Notes: a model not told the origin generated them from the sequence alone. A stretch of DNA of 64,000 bases from Streptomyces violaceusniger Tu 4113 (GCF_000147815.2 NC_015957.1:7254001-7318000); one strand, 5' to 3'. Numbered from the stretch's first letter, positions 9,107 through 19,803 are shown. Program-made: numbers and translations.

Positions 9107-10042
9107 TCAGGGCACGAGGTGGCCCGCGGCGCGGAACAGTTCGTACCACTCGGCCCGGGTGAGGGGAAGTTCGGAGCCCTGGGCGGCGCCCGCGACGCGC
9201 TCCGGGTTGGTGGTGCCGAGCACGACCTGCATCTGAGCGGGGTGGCGGGCGATCCAGGCAGTTGCGATCGCGATGGCGGGGACGTCGTACTGGCCGGCGA
9301 GGCGGTCAATGACGGCGTTGAGCTCGCGGTAGTCCGGCGAGCCGAGGAAGACACCCGTGAAGAAACCGGCCTGGAAGGGAGACCACGCCTGGATGGTGAT
9401 GTCGTTCAGACGGCAGTAGTCGACGATCCCTCCGCCGTCGAGGGTGGCCGACTGCTGCTCCGTGAGCATGTTCGCAGCGACCCCTTGAGCGATGATCGGC
9501 GCGTGTGTGATCGAGAGCTGAAGCTGGTTGGCCACGATGGGCTGACGCACGTACCTGCGCAGCAGGTCGATCTGGCGTGGGGTGTGGTTCGAGACACCGA
9601 AGGCGCGCACCTTGCCCGAGGATTCGAGCTCATCGAAGGCGCGGGCCACCTCTTCAGGCTCGACAAGCGCGTCGGGGCGGTGCAGCAGCAGGATGTCGAT
9701 GCGGTCAGTCCGCAGGGCCGCGAGTGAGCCCTCGACCGATGTGACGATGTGCTCGTAAGAGAAGTCGTAGTACGGCCCGTCCGTCACGATTCCCGCCTTG
9801 GTCTGGATCGTGATCTCGTCGCGCTGCGACGGGCTCAGCGCCATCGCGTCGGCGAAGCGGCGTTCACAAGCGTGCAGCTCGCCGCCGTAGATGTCGGCGT
9901 GGTCAACGAAGTCGATGCCCGCGTCGCGCGCGGTGCGGACGAGTTCGCGGACGTCCTCGTCGGTCTTGTCGGCGATACGCATCAGGCCGAGCACGACGTT
10001 CGGGGCGAGGATGTCGGTGCCGGGCATGGTGAAGGTCTTCAC
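9107..10042 (-). CDS. Aldo/keto reductase (YdhF/Tas-like)
   Basis: 311 residues, the normal length for a TIM-barrel AKR. The catalytic tetrad is visible: D47 and Y52 (FVDHADIYGG), K82 (IQTKAGIV) and H121 (LLLHRPD). The C-terminal VVLGTTNPERV is the NADPH-adenosine-binding segment. It reduces carbonyls with NADPH in the cytosol; the substrate is unknown. It begins 34 bases from a GTACA-N15-TGTAC dyad that may be its operator. The next fragment upstream contains a second, broken AKR tail. Confidence 0.9.
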   Translation of the reverse strand: MKTFTMPGTDILAPNVVLGLMRIADKTDEDVRELVRTARDAGIDFVDHADIYGGELHACERRFADAMALSPSQRDEITIQTKAGIVTDGPYYDFSYEHIVTSVEGSLAALRTDRIDILLLHRPDALVEPEEVARAFDELESSGKVRAFGVSNHTPRQIDLLRRYVRQPIVANQLQLSITHAPIIAQGVAANMLTEQQSATLDGGGIVDYCRLNDITIQAWSPFQAGFFTGVFLGSPDYRELNAVIDRLAGQYDVPAIAIATAWIARHPAQMQVVLGTTNPERVAGAAQGSELPLTRAEWYELFRAAGHLVP

Positions 10043-10075
10043 GACGGTTTCCTTTCAGATGTTCAGGTCCGCACG

Positions 10076-10100
10076 GTACAAGGCGAGGGCCACTCTGTAC
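10076..10100. promoter_or_regulatory. Candidate operator: GTACA-N15-TGTAC dyad
   Basis: Perfect 5-base inverted arms spaced by 15 bases, centred about 46 bases upstream of the aldo/keto reductase start. The spacing would suit a MerR- or dimeric HTH-type regulator. No regulator gene remains beside it. Confidence 0.3.
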
Positions 10101-10116
10101 TTGAGGGGGCGGAGGG

Positions 10117-10215
10117 TCCATCGGCGGCGAGCGCGAACTCAGCGGCGAGCAGCGAGTCCCGGATACTCGCGGGACGGGATGCACCGGGGATCGGGTTCAC
10201 GACACCCGGGAGCAG
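10117..10215 (-). pseudogene. C-terminal remnant of a second aldo/keto reductase
   Basis: The minus strand reads [20 protein letters not shown] followed by [12 protein letters not shown]. The IPGASRPxxIxD run is the cofactor-binding C-terminal motif of AKRs. Nothing upstream in this frame is AKR-like, so only the tail survives, abutting an MFS remnant. Confidence 0.7.
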
Positions 10216-10289
10216 CCGTCGAAGCGGGAACTCGCTCTCTCCACGCCTTCGTCGGTCGGTCACTTGTTTTCAAGCCCCGCATGGACTCG

Positions 10290-10603
10290 CTCTCACTGGC
10301 GGCATCCGTCGACCGCACAGCGCCGCCACCTACTGCGGGAGCCACGAACACCGCCGTGGTGACGCAGGCGACAACGGCGACCATGGCGGTGCGCAGTCCG
10401 TAGTGGTCGCCGAGGAATCCCAGGCTCGGGGGCCCCACGAGAAAGGCCACGTACCCGATGGTCGACACCAGGCCGACACGTGCTGTCTGGTCGGGCCCGG
10501 AGCCGCCCGCCGCGGACAAGGCGACGGGAAAGCCCAGTGATGCGCCCAGCCCCCAGAAGAAGACCGCCGCGCCGGCGATCACTGCGCTGTCCGAGAAGAC
10601 CAC
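10290..10603 (-). pseudogene. MFS transporter fragment (C-terminal helices)
   Basis: Readable helices: [20 protein letters not shown] and [20 protein letters not shown], typical of the C-terminal half of YbjJ/fucose-permease-like MFS proteins. There is no N-terminal half, and after about 10320 the frame leaves MFS sequence. It is a decayed gene fused to an AKR tail. Confidence 0.7.
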
Positions 10604-10733
10604 CAGTCGGTCTCGCCGCTGCCCTGTGCTGCTACGAACGCTACTTCCGCCTCACCATGTGGGACATGATCTGAAACCGCGACCGCAGCGGATTCCCGCT
10701 CTCTGCTGGAGGTCTCCGCCGGGAACACCCACG

Positions 10734-10775
10734 CCGGCCTCGGCCTGCAGCCGGTGGTCTGCAGACCGAGGCCGG
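10734..10775. terminator. Strong hairpin downstream of the lipoprotein gene
   Basis: Arms 10734-10750 (CCGGCCTCGGCCTGCAG) and 10759-10775 (CTGCAGACCGAGGCCGG) form a 17-base stem with one mismatch and an 8-base loop. It lies 90 bases past the stop of the minus-strand lipoprotein gene and probably ends that transcript. Confidence 0.6.
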
Positions 10776-10863
10776 CGGCATCCCGCCCATCCGCTCCCGC
10801 CGCGGGCCGCGACGCCGACGCCGACGCGCTCCTGGACGGCCGGGAGATCACGCCACGCCTCAG

Positions 10864-11514
10864 CTACTGCCCTTGAGGCCGAAGTGTTTGATTACCGTTA
10901 CCCATGTTGAAGTCGCCGATGTACCACTTCCCATCGATCTTGTCGGTTTTCACATTGGACTTGAAGGACTTCGGGTCGTCGCCGTTCGAGTGGGACAGCA
11001 TGATCGCCCGCAGGGGCTTTCCGTCGACGGTGATCTTGGACGCCGGGACGACTGCCTCGTCGCCCTTGGGGGTGGGCGCGTCGACCTTCACCGTCGGCTT
11101 GCCGGAGACGTTCTGCGGCGAGAACGCCTGACTCATGGCATCCAAACCGGGGCCCAGCTTCTCCGTCATCGACGCGTTGCACGTCTGGGAGGTGGCGGCC
11201 TTCGGGGTCGAGCCGCCGCCCGGCACCGCGGAGAGCAGGCACACCCGCTTCGCGTCCTTCTCGATGACCGCGCTGACCCAGGCGCCGACCGCGGAGGGCA
11301 CGGTGGACTGGCCGCCCTCCTGTGCCCTGGAGCCGTCCCCCGACGAGGCGTCGGAGTCGTTCGATGTGTCGGCCGATGGAGAGGCGCTGCTGCTTTGCGA
11401 TACGGAAGAGGACTGCGAGCCGCCCGAGCACGCCGCCATGAGCGGCGCCGCCGCCAGCAACGTGGCCGCGGCGGCCCAGCCAATGAACCTCTTACCGGAC
11501 TCTGGTCGTGCCAT
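10864..11514 (-). CDS. Secreted lipoprotein, function unknown
   Basis: 216 residues. A basic start (MARPESGKRF) is followed by a hydrophobic stretch and the lipobox LMAAC, so the mature protein should be anchored outside the membrane through Cys29. A Ser/Asp-rich linker (about 30-70) leads to a compact domain containing two Cys (VCLL, QTCNAS) that may form a disulfide. Its length and final TDKIDGKWYIGDFN strand recall the NTF2-like fold of actinobacterial lipoproteins. No partner gene is adjacent; a hairpin follows the stop. Confidence 0.8.
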   Translation of the reverse strand: MARPESGKRFIGWAAAATLLAAAPLMAACSGGSQSSSVSQSSSASPSADTSNDSDASSGDGSRAQEGGQSTVPSAVGAWVSAVIEKDAKRVCLLSAVPGGGSTPKAATSQTCNASMTEKLGPGLDAMSQAFSPQNVSGKPTVKVDAPTPKGDEAVVPASKITVDGKPLRAIMLSHSNGDDPKSFKSNVKTDKIDGKWYIGDFNMGNGNQTLRPQGQ

Positions 11515-11657
11515 GACTTTCTGCTCCTTACACGTGCGTGCCCTCGGCTTGTTGCCCGTCAGTCGCTACGACGGGCAACAAAGTCGAACGGTGCACGAAA
11601 CGCTATAACGTTGGCTATGCCAGGGGCGCACGCGGGGTGTTCCCGACACGCAGCGTG

Positions 11658-11691
11658 TGACCTGCACGGATGAGATTTCCGGCAAGGGCAG
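11658..11691 (+). repeat. Solo terminus of element A
   Basis: TGACCTGCACGGATGAGATT followed by TCCGGCAAGGGCAG is the right-hand terminus seen at 18380-18413 and 57476-57509. No transposase lies next to it. It is a leftover of an element that cut the gene now starting inside it. Confidence 0.75.
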
Positions 11692-12197
11692 GGCTGATCG
11701 CCACGGCGCCCAGGCCCGCTGAGCGCTATGACGACGCCGTACTGCTCCTCGCCCGCTGCAAAAGAGCGACGCTGGACCCGCAGCACCGGATCAGCCGGAT
11801 GGAGATCCAGCGGCATGATCTGCAAGGAGTCCGGGAGACACGTCATTTCATGCGTGACAATCTGCGCACTTGGGGCCGTGACGCGATGATGGACGATCTG
11901 GAACTCATGGCATCAGAGGTGGTGACGAACGCGCTGATCCATGCCGACAGCGACGTTGAACTGCGGCTGCGCGACTACCCGGACCACATACGCCTGGAAG
12001 TCAGGGACTCTGGCGTGTCACCTCCGGTGCCTTCCTCACTCTCAGCCACTGAAGAGGAAAATGCACAGGCCGAGCACGGGCGCGGTCTCATCATCGTCGA
12101 CAGCCTCGCCACGGCGTGGGGCAGCTCACCCAGCGGCCGCGGCAAGACGGTCTGGCTGGAACTGTTGACCCGAGACGGCCCATCAGATCCAGGCTGA
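11670..12197 (+). pseudogene. SpoIIE-phosphatase/HATPase protein, C-terminal remnant
   Basis: The tail of a SpoIIE phosphatase domain (AERYDDAVLLLARCKR) is followed by an anti-sigma-type HATPase: DDLELMASEVVTNALIHADS (N-box with E-x-x-x-N), LEVRDSG (G1) and HGRGLIIVDSL (G2). The first codons (MRFPARA) are encoded by the inverted end of element A, so the GAF/phosphatase part was removed and a start codon supplied by the IS. The HATPase domain is complete and could still be made. In the family such proteins control anti-anti-sigma phosphorylation. Whether the remnant is expressed is unknown. Confidence 0.8.
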
Positions 12198-12269
12198 CGC
12201 ACCGCAGGTCTGGCACTTGAGCAGTGAGCTTGTTGACCGTGCGCCGTGATCCGCGAGGGGAAACAACTC

Positions 12270-13169
12270 CTAGCGCGGCAGGGTTGTCGAGTCGATGTAA
12301 GCGGTCGTGGCAGCCTGAGGCTGATCGTGAGCCGGTCCGTCCAGCGGGTCCCACGAATCCGTGTGCCACACATTCTGCATGAATGCCGAGGGCTTATGAG
12401 GGATTCGGTTCGCTGGTCCTCGGTAGTCCCACAGGACGTTCTTGCTGCCGTCGTCGTTGTGCGTCCAGAAGGTCACCGAACCAGGCTGCCAGTCGAACAT
12501 GTACGCGTGGAACTGGGTCGCCGCGTTGAAACCCTCGATCGGCGTGACACTCGCCGGGGTGTTCTCGCCCTCCACCGGGTCCGCGCAATCCCCGCCAAGC
12601 TGCGTGACGTAGCAGTTGTAGAGGACGCGCCCGGTGCGCATGTCTATCGCCCGGGAGATCTTGCGCACTGCTCCGGTGGCGTCGCTGTAATCGGTCCAGA
12701 TCGTCAGCCACAGGACATGTGGCTGGGCACACAGGACTTCCACATCGATCTCGTCGTTGTCCGGCACTCCGTTGCCATTGGCGTCGGAATGGTCCGAGGA
12801 GTAGGTGAACGTTCCCGTGACCACCCCGACGCGGCCCTGACCGGTACAGTCCGCTGTACGGATGCGCGTGCCGTAAGTGCCGTAACCGTAGCTCTTGTCG
12901 TTACTGGCGATCTCCACCGCGCCCCCGGGGCCTGGAGTCGGCCGCGGCTCGAGCTGCATGCGCAGGGCCTTCCCGTCGTCGGCCGCGGGGTGGGAGACCA
13001 CGGACGAGCTGCCGCCTGGGGCTCCCGTGCTGGAGAAATAGGGCGAGTCGCCAGTCCAGTTCTCCACGCGTGGTGCGGCGCTGGCGGGGGATATTCCGAC
13101 GACGAAAGCGACCGCGGCCGCGGCTGCCACCGCCGACGGGCGTCCGGTGCATAACGCTCGGGTCTTCAT
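12270..13169 (-). CDS. Secreted GH16-type glycoside hydrolase
   Basis: 299 residues from ATG 13169, which has GAGGAG 5 bases upstream. An N-terminal signal peptide (MKTRALCTGRPS, an Ala/Val-rich core, SPASA cleavage near 31) directs export. The domain is a GH16 beta-sandwich: GYGTYGTRIRT, then the catalytic motif E140-I-D-V-E144 (nucleophile E140, helper D142, acid/base E144), then FHAYMFDWQPGSVTFWTHND with the usual FHxYxxxW. Such enzymes cleave beta-1,3/1,4-glucans or related polymers; the substrate is not determined by the motif. No regulator is adjacent. Confidence 0.88.
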   Translation of the reverse strand: MKTRALCTGRPSAVAAAAAVAFVVGISPASAAPRVENWTGDSPYFSSTGAPGGSSSVVSHPAADDGKALRMQLEPRPTPGPGGAVEIASNDKSYGYGTYGTRIRTADCTGQGRVGVVTGTFTYSSDHSDANGNGVPDNDEIDVEVLCAQPHVLWLTIWTDYSDATGAVRKISRAIDMRTGRVLYNCYVTQLGGDCADPVEGENTPASVTPIEGFNAATQFHAYMFDWQPGSVTFWTHNDDGSKNVLWDYRGPANRIPHKPSAFMQNVWHTDSWDPLDGPAHDQPQAATTAYIDSTTLPR

Positions 13170-13518
13170 AACACTCCTCACAGGTTGCGGCTGTTACCTG
13201 GTGCCAAGCCTGGGGCAAGACACTTCTGGGCCTGGCCCCCGCAGAGCGCTCAGGGCCCACAGGCTGTAGCGTCGCCCGCCACTTGTCAATGGTCTAGACA
13301 GGTTCGACGAGGTGCATCAGGATGCCCACCGCGACACCGTGAGCAGCACCGACCGTGCGGCGGCGGCCACGCCCGAGGCGAGCAGGAATGGGGCAGGGAA
13401 CCGGCGTGGCGGTAGCGGAGCGGTCATAGTCGGCGATGACCTCGGAGGCCGGTATCCGTGGTGGGCCGCCGCCGCGACCAGCGCGAATGTCGTCGGCCAG
13501 GACCCGGGCGGCGTCCTC

Positions 13519-13768
13519 TTACTGATCGTTCCAGAATGAGGTGCGGAGTCGTCGCAAGCAGATGATGCTGCAAGCGAGTTGGAGCAGGCCGTCGTGGAGA
13601 TCGGCGCGTATGGGTTCGTAGCCGTTTGACCTGGTGAAACCGGGCAAAGGTGCGCTCGAGGACCCAGCGAGTCTTACCCAGGCCGGAGCCGTGGGCGGTG
13701 GCCTTGCGGGCGATCTTCGGTGTGATGCCCCGGGCCCGGAGGTGACGGCGGTAATACCGGCCCATCAA
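13519..13768 (-). pseudogene. IS5-family transposase, C-terminal remnant
   Basis: RARGITPKIARKATAHGSGL, GKTRWVLERTFA and HQVKRLRT match IS5-family C-termini (Streptomyces IS112-like). A frameshift near 13620 follows, after which the expected ICLRRLRTSFWNDQ tail is readable in another frame. The final 24 bases recur at 15691-15714. Confidence 0.82.
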
Positions 13769-13864
13769 ACCACCCCAGAAGCGAATATCCCTGCGCGCTC
13801 CTCAGCACCCACACATGCCGGCTGGCCTCGGCCGGCACGCAAGCACAGCAGATCAACCCCGCCC

Positions 13865-14476
13865 TCACGGTATGGCTTGTCGATGTGTGCGGTGAAGCCG
13901 TGCGCTGATCCCGGGGGATGTGCTGTCGTCCGCTGCCAGCCCGATCAGGAGGAGTTCGACGAGTCGCTGAAGGTCTGTGGCGGAATGCGCCAGACGGAAC
14001 GAGGCAATGGCGCCGAGGCATACGCGTACGTCCTCCACTGTGACGTCCGGACGCACTGCACCGGCCTCGCGGGCGCGGTCTACGAGCTGCTCCATTGCCC
14101 GTGCCTGTTCGCGGCGGTCGACAGCGAAGGCTGCCGCCGCCGGGTGGGAACCGAACAGAGCCTCATTCAGCCCGCGGTCCTGCAACCGGTGCTCCGCGAA
14201 GCTATGTACGGCGCCGCTGAGCGCGCGCCAGGGATCGGGCTCGTCCAGAGATGCCTGCATGTCCTCACGGCATTCCGCGACAAGCTCAGCGAGCGCCGCC
14301 GTGACGAGGTCGGTGCGTGCCGGGAAGTGCCGATGGACCGTGGCAATGCCCAGACCGGCGCGGCGGGCGATCTCCCGCATCGGCAGGTCGAGCCCTACGT
14401 CGGCGAAGGCGGCGCGGGCGATGGCGATGATACGGCGACGGTTGAGCTCCGCGTCCATGCGTGGTTTCCGAGTCAC
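13865..14476 (-). CDS. TetR family transcriptional regulator
   Basis: 203 residues from GTG 14476 (GGAGAT six bases upstream); ATG 14458 is an alternative start. The N-terminal HTH reads LPMREIARRAGLGIATVHRH with the TetR Y/H-R-H-F-P end. The C-terminal part is the short 'SbtR-like' ligand domain (LAELVAECREDMQASL ... VRPDVTVEDVRVCLGAIASF). It is divergent from the oxidoreductase at 14580. Two palindromes lie in the 103-base gap, so it probably represses both genes. A long in-frame extension beyond the GTG is only the antisense of the oxidoreductase gene. Confidence 0.88.
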   Translation of the reverse strand: MTRKPRMDAELNRRRIIAIARAAFADVGLDLPMREIARRAGLGIATVHRHFPARTDLVTAALAELVAECREDMQASLDEPDPWRALSGAVHSFAEHRLQDRGLNEALFGSHPAAAAFAVDRREQARAMEQLVDRAREAGAVRPDVTVEDVRVCLGAIASFRLAHSATDLQRLVELLLIGLAADDSTSPGISARLHRTHRQAIP

Positions 14477-14534
14477 TTCGATCTCCGCGATTCTCACTTC
14501 AGCCTGATACGGAACACCTGCTCCACATCCATGT

Positions 14535-14565
14535 TTACCGTAAGGCAGCGCCCGGAAATTCCGGG
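14535..14565. promoter_or_regulatory. Candidate TetR operators
   Basis: TTACCGTAA (14535-14543) and CCCGGAAATTCCGGG (14551-14565) are both odd-centred perfect palindromes in the divergent gap. The second abuts the ribosome site of the oxidoreductase, a good position for repression. Confidence 0.4.
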
Positions 14566-14579
14566 CCGGAGAGGTGATC

Positions 14580-15533
14580 ATGCAAGCAGTACAGTTCGAC
14601 CGTTTCGGTTCTCCCGACGTACTCGGCGTCCGCTCCGCGCCCGAGCCGCACCCAGGCCCGGGCGAGGTGCGCATCGCGGTCCGCACCAGCGCGGTTTCGC
14701 CGGTCGACCTCGCGCTGCGGGCCGGTGAATCACCCTCACGCGACAGCCTTGCCCTGCCCCACATCCCTGGCGTGGACGCGGCCGGCGTGATCGACGAGCT
14801 CGGCGAGGGCGTCGAAGGCTTTGCCATCGGGGACGAAGTGTTCGGCGCCGTCGATGTCGCCCGACTGGGCGGGGCGAGCGCGCAGTTCGCCGTCCTGGCG
14901 TTCTGGGCGGTGAAGCCGGCCGCTTTGTCCTGGGAGGAGGCAGGTGCCGCCGGGACGAGCGTGGAGACGGCGACCCGTGCTCTGGACCTGCTCGGCGTGC
15001 GCGAGGAGATGGACACGACATTGCTGATCGACGGCGCGACGGGTGGTGTCGGGAGCATCGCCCTGCAGCTGGCCGTGGCTCGCGGAGCCCGTGTCGTCGG
15101 GACCGGCCGCCCCGGCAGCGAAGAATTCCTCTCCGGTCTCGGCGCGACCCCCCTGCCCTACGGGCCTGGCCTGCCCGAGCGGGTTCGCGCGCTGGGCATC
15201 TCACGCGTCGACCGCGCGCTCGACGTGGCCGGAGCTGGCTCGCTCGATGAACTCATCAGTCTCACCAACGGACCTCAGTCGGTGGTCACCCTGGCGGATT
15301 TCACCGGCCCCAGCCGTGAGGTGCGCCTCTCCCTCGGCCAGTTCGGCGGCCAGCCCGACGGGCGCCACGGACTCGCCGTCGCTGCGGATCTCGCCGAAAA
15401 GGGGCTGTTCCACGTACCGGTCCAGGCGGTCTTCCCTGCCAGCCAGGCGGCCGAAGCACACGCGGCGGCGGGGACAGGCCCCCGCCGCGGGAAGACCGTC
15501 ATCGATCTCACGGCACTCACGCCTGGCCTCTGA
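14580..15533 (+). CDS. NADPH:quinone-oxidoreductase-like enzyme (zinc-free MDR)
   Basis: 317 residues from ATG 14580 (GGAGAG upstream). A GroES-like N-terminus (FGSPDVLGVRSAPEPHPGPG, then VSPVDLALRAGE ... IPGVDAAGVIDELGEGV) is followed by a Rossmann domain with GATGGVGSIALQLA, the NADP-binding glycine pattern of quinone reductases. No zinc ligands are present. It should reduce quinones or enones using NADPH. It is divergent from, and probably repressed by, the TetR gene, a common arrangement for inducible detoxification. Confidence 0.9.
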   Translation: MQAVQFDRFGSPDVLGVRSAPEPHPGPGEVRIAVRTSAVSPVDLALRAGESPSRDSLALPHIPGVDAAGVIDELGEGVEGFAIGDEVFGAVDVARLGGASAQFAVLAFWAVKPAALSWEEAGAAGTSVETATRALDLLGVREEMDTTLLIDGATGGVGSIALQLAVARGARVVGTGRPGSEEFLSGLGATPLPYGPGLPERVRALGISRVDRALDVAGAGSLDELISLTNGPQSVVTLADFTGPSREVRLSLGQFGGQPDGRHGLAVAADLAEKGLFHVPVQAVFPASQAAEAHAAAGTGPRRGKTVIDLTALTPGL

Positions 15534-15690
15534 CGCTGGTCAGGCGAGACCAACATCCCTGATTCCCGCTAGCTAACGGAATCTCTGGTGCGCGGACCGG
15601 GGCAAAACACCCAGCGCCCCACCCAGTAAGCCACCCGCTCCTAGGCGCTCACCCGCATGCCTGTACTTCCTCAGATCTGCCGTGCTCACA

Positions 15691-15722
15691 CTTACTGATC
15701 GTTCCAGAATGATGTTCCGCAG
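15691..15722 (-). repeat. IS5 terminal scrap
   Basis: Repeats the last 24 bases of the IS5 relic at 13519 (CTTACTGATCGTTCCAGAAT) and encodes TSFWNDQ-stop on the minus strand. It is the end of a lost IS5 copy. The 155 bases between the oxidoreductase and this scrap hold no gene. Confidence 0.6.
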
Positions 15723-15796
15723 GCTGGCCCCTGAGCCACCTGCTCGGAAAGTGCCGGCGAGAGCACTGGCCGTTCCAGTCCAAGGATCGTTATGAG

Positions 15797-16381
15797 TTGG
15801 GTGGCGAACGTGATGATCTCGGTCGACATGGGCATTGCGCTCGTCGATCTTGGTCGGGCAGTGTGTCCGGGGTGCGTGCTGATCTTGTTCCTGACGACCT
15901 GTGGGAGCGGGTTGCTCCGCTGCTGCCGCCCGCTCCCGAGCGACGCCACCGCTACCCCGGACGGTTGCGTGTTGCGGACCGGGCGGCGCTCGCCGGCATC
16001 CTGCACGTGCTGCGGACCGGTGTCGCCTGGCGCGATGTCCCCGCGGAGACGGTGGGCTGCTCCGGGGTGACGGCCTGGCGTCGGCTGCGGGACTGGACCG
16101 AAGCCGGTGTATGGCCTCGCCTGCACGCCGCCCTGCTCAGCGAGTTGCGCCGCAACGACCTCTTGGACCTGGACGACTGCGCCGTGGACGGCTCGCACGT
16201 CCGGGCCCTCAAAGGGGGGATCACGTCGGCCCCTCGCCCGTCGACCGGGCCCGCCCCGGCTCGAAACACCATGTGATCGTCGACCGTCACGGGACCCCGC
16301 TCGCCGTCACGCTCACCGGCGGCAACCGGCATGACGTCACCCAGCTTCTGCCGCTGCTGGACGCGGTCCCACCGATCCGGG
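15797..16381 (+). pseudogene. IS5-family transposase, two frames, 3'-truncated
   Basis: Frame 1 runs DDLWERVAPLLPPAPERRHR to DCAVDGSHVRALKGG (first catalytic D in AVDGSH). The -1 frame continues DHVGPSPVDRARPGSKHHVI and LAVTLTGGNRHDVTQLLPLL. The switch coincides with a run of six G near 16215, as in IS5/IS427 elements that join two ORFs by programmed -1 frameshifting. It is cut at 16381 by element B, so the second catalytic Asp and the Glu are missing. Confidence 0.82.
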
Positions 16382-18413
<2,032 letters not shown>

Positions 18414-18920
18414 GTCACCGGTCGATGCTTGGCACACTATTTATCACGCCGACCCTCCAGCCGACCGTCTCACGACCGCGCCGTACAGCCCGATACGGCG
18501 CTCACGCCCTGGGAGTGCCCTATCTGCCAACAGACGCCAAGGGGCTTTACCGCCCCTTGATACAGGCCTCCCGTGGCGGCCAGGACACCCGCACGCACCC
18601 TGCCTGCGGAAACCAATCTGGAGAGATCACCAGCAGCCTCCCCTCTCCCGTCGCACGGGGAGCGCGACACCAGGCTCCCACCGCGAAAGGTACTCAAGAG
18701 CCGACAAGGGGTCCTTATACCTCTCGACGCAGAGAGCACCTGAAGCGATGGGGTGACCCCAGGGACCTACGTTTGACGACGACGTGCAGGGGCGCGGTAC
18801 GGCGCTATAGGTCTACCGGGTCGGGTGACGGACGAATCGGGCACCGTTGACACGTCTGCGAGTTGGGAGCACGAGGGCTCCCAGAGGGCTCCCACTTGCT
18901 CCCAGCCCGGAAACGGTTAA
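18414..18920. other. No recognisable gene
   Basis: About 500 bases between element A and the tRNA relic. Short open frames exist on both strands (for example one reading ATGGLYQGAVKPLGVCWQIG on the minus strand), but none resembles a known protein. The stretch is pyrimidine-rich and less GC-biased than its neighbours. Confidence 0.4.
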
Positions 18921-18949
18921 GGCCGCCTCCGCTACTCGCGGAAACGGCC
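18921..18949 (-). terminator. Hairpin downstream of the tRNA-Pro 3' end
   Basis: GGCCG-CCT-CCGC and GCGG-AAA-CGGCC (18921-18933 and 18938-18949) form an interrupted stem. It lies 19 bases past the CCA end of the tRNA fragment, the usual place for a tRNA terminator on the minus strand. Confidence 0.55.
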
Positions 18950-18967
18950 TCCGACCTGGGAAAATGC

Positions 18968-19012
18968 TGGTCGGGACGACAGGATTTGAACCTGCGACCC
19001 CTTGACCCCCAG
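18968..19012 (-). other. 3' end of tRNA-Pro(GGG): putative att site
   Basis: The minus strand reads the 3' 45 bases of a tRNA: anticodon loop CTGGGGG with the 3' stem strand TCAAG, T arm GGTTCAAATCC, acceptor strand CGTCCCGA and an encoded CCA. Above 19012 there is no 5' half. This is what remains at one end of an element integrated into a tRNA-Pro gene. By orientation, the inserted DNA would lie to the right (higher coordinates), with the reconstituted tRNA at its far end. No such tRNA was found in the window. Confidence 0.72.
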
Positions 19013-19590
19013 CCGCGCGGCAACTCTCCGCAACGATCGGTATCGGTCTATAGCAGACCGCCTCGAAGCCGTACACCGCCGTACAGAGCAAGAGAACACC
19101 GCTCCCAACGCCCGACCCCCGAACACGTCCCTCCTGCCGCCGCAACGCTTCACTCCAACACCATGACCATCCGCCGACCCGGATGCCGTCATGAACCGCA
19201 CACCTTCACTCCACACAACGCCCCCGGGGAACTTACAGCCGCCCCGAATCCGATCGCTCCTCTTCCGACATCACCAGCCTGGAATCACACCCGCCCAACA
19301 TCCTCAGCGCCTCACGGGAGTCGTCCCACGCGCTCCCGGAGCAGGAGTCGAGGAAACCGAACCCCTGGACGATCTACGGGGTGCGGCGCACTCAACGAAC
19401 ACCGTTAGTGCCAGCCATTCATACGCCCAGGCCGCAGCCTTGATCATCAAACGGAGCCCGCTATGCGGCTTTGCGCGCGCGCAAGGCCGCAGCGACACCC
19501 GCACGACCATCAACCCTCAAACGACACCACTTCAACGCCTCATACTGCTATCATTTTGAAGGCCACCGTCCCCGACGAAAGGAGTTTTCG
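19013..19590. other. Leader region between att site and vapBC, no gene recognised
   Basis: No credible coding frame. The last 40 bases contain an A/T-rich stretch (CATACTGCTATCATTTTGAA at 19541-19560) that could be the -10 region of the vapBC promoter, followed by the GAAAGGAG ribosome site. Confidence 0.4.
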
Positions 19591-19803
19591 ATGTCGCGCA
19601 CCATGATCGATCTCGACGATGAGATGGTGGAACACGCCATGCGCCTGTACGGCGTGAAGACGAAGGCCAAGGCTGTGCGCATGGCCATGGAGGAAGCTGT
19701 CAAGCGTCGGCTGCGACAGGAGGGCATCGACGCGATCAAGTCCGGCGACCTGGACCTGACCTACGACAGCCGGACGGAGCCCGACAGCAGGAACGTGGCG
19801 TGA
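19591..19803 (+). CDS. vapB: VapB-type antitoxin (AbrB/ribbon-helix-helix-like)
   Basis: 70 residues starting MSRTMIDLDDEMVEHAMRLY after an excellent ribosome site (GAAAGGAG). The N-terminal KTKAKAVRMAMEEAVKRR helix matches the VapB antitoxin pattern (T-K-x-x-A-V-x-x-A-L/M). The acidic, flexible C-terminus would wrap the toxin. Its stop overlaps the vapC start by 4 bases (GTGA), giving coupled translation. As in other pairs, the complex should repress its own promoter. An upstream in-frame extension is not family-like. Confidence 0.87.
   Translation: MSRTMIDLDDEMVEHAMRLYGVKTKAKAVRMAMEEAVKRRLRQEGIDAIKSGDLDLTYDSRTEPDSRNVA

Noticed and set aside
12246..13154. 302-codon plus-strand frame opposite the GH16 gene
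   Set aside because: It is the antisense of a gene with a signal peptide and catalytic motif; no protein-like features of its own.
13865..15058. 397-codon minus-strand frame covering the TetR gene and beyond
   Set aside because: Only the last 203 codons are TetR; the rest is antisense to the oxidoreductase. A GTG with a ribosome site at 14476 is the sensible start.
18863..19408. Plus-strand frame containing SGRQDLNLRPLDP
   Set aside because: That peptide is simply the antisense translation of the tRNA-Pro 3' end; a well-known false gene.
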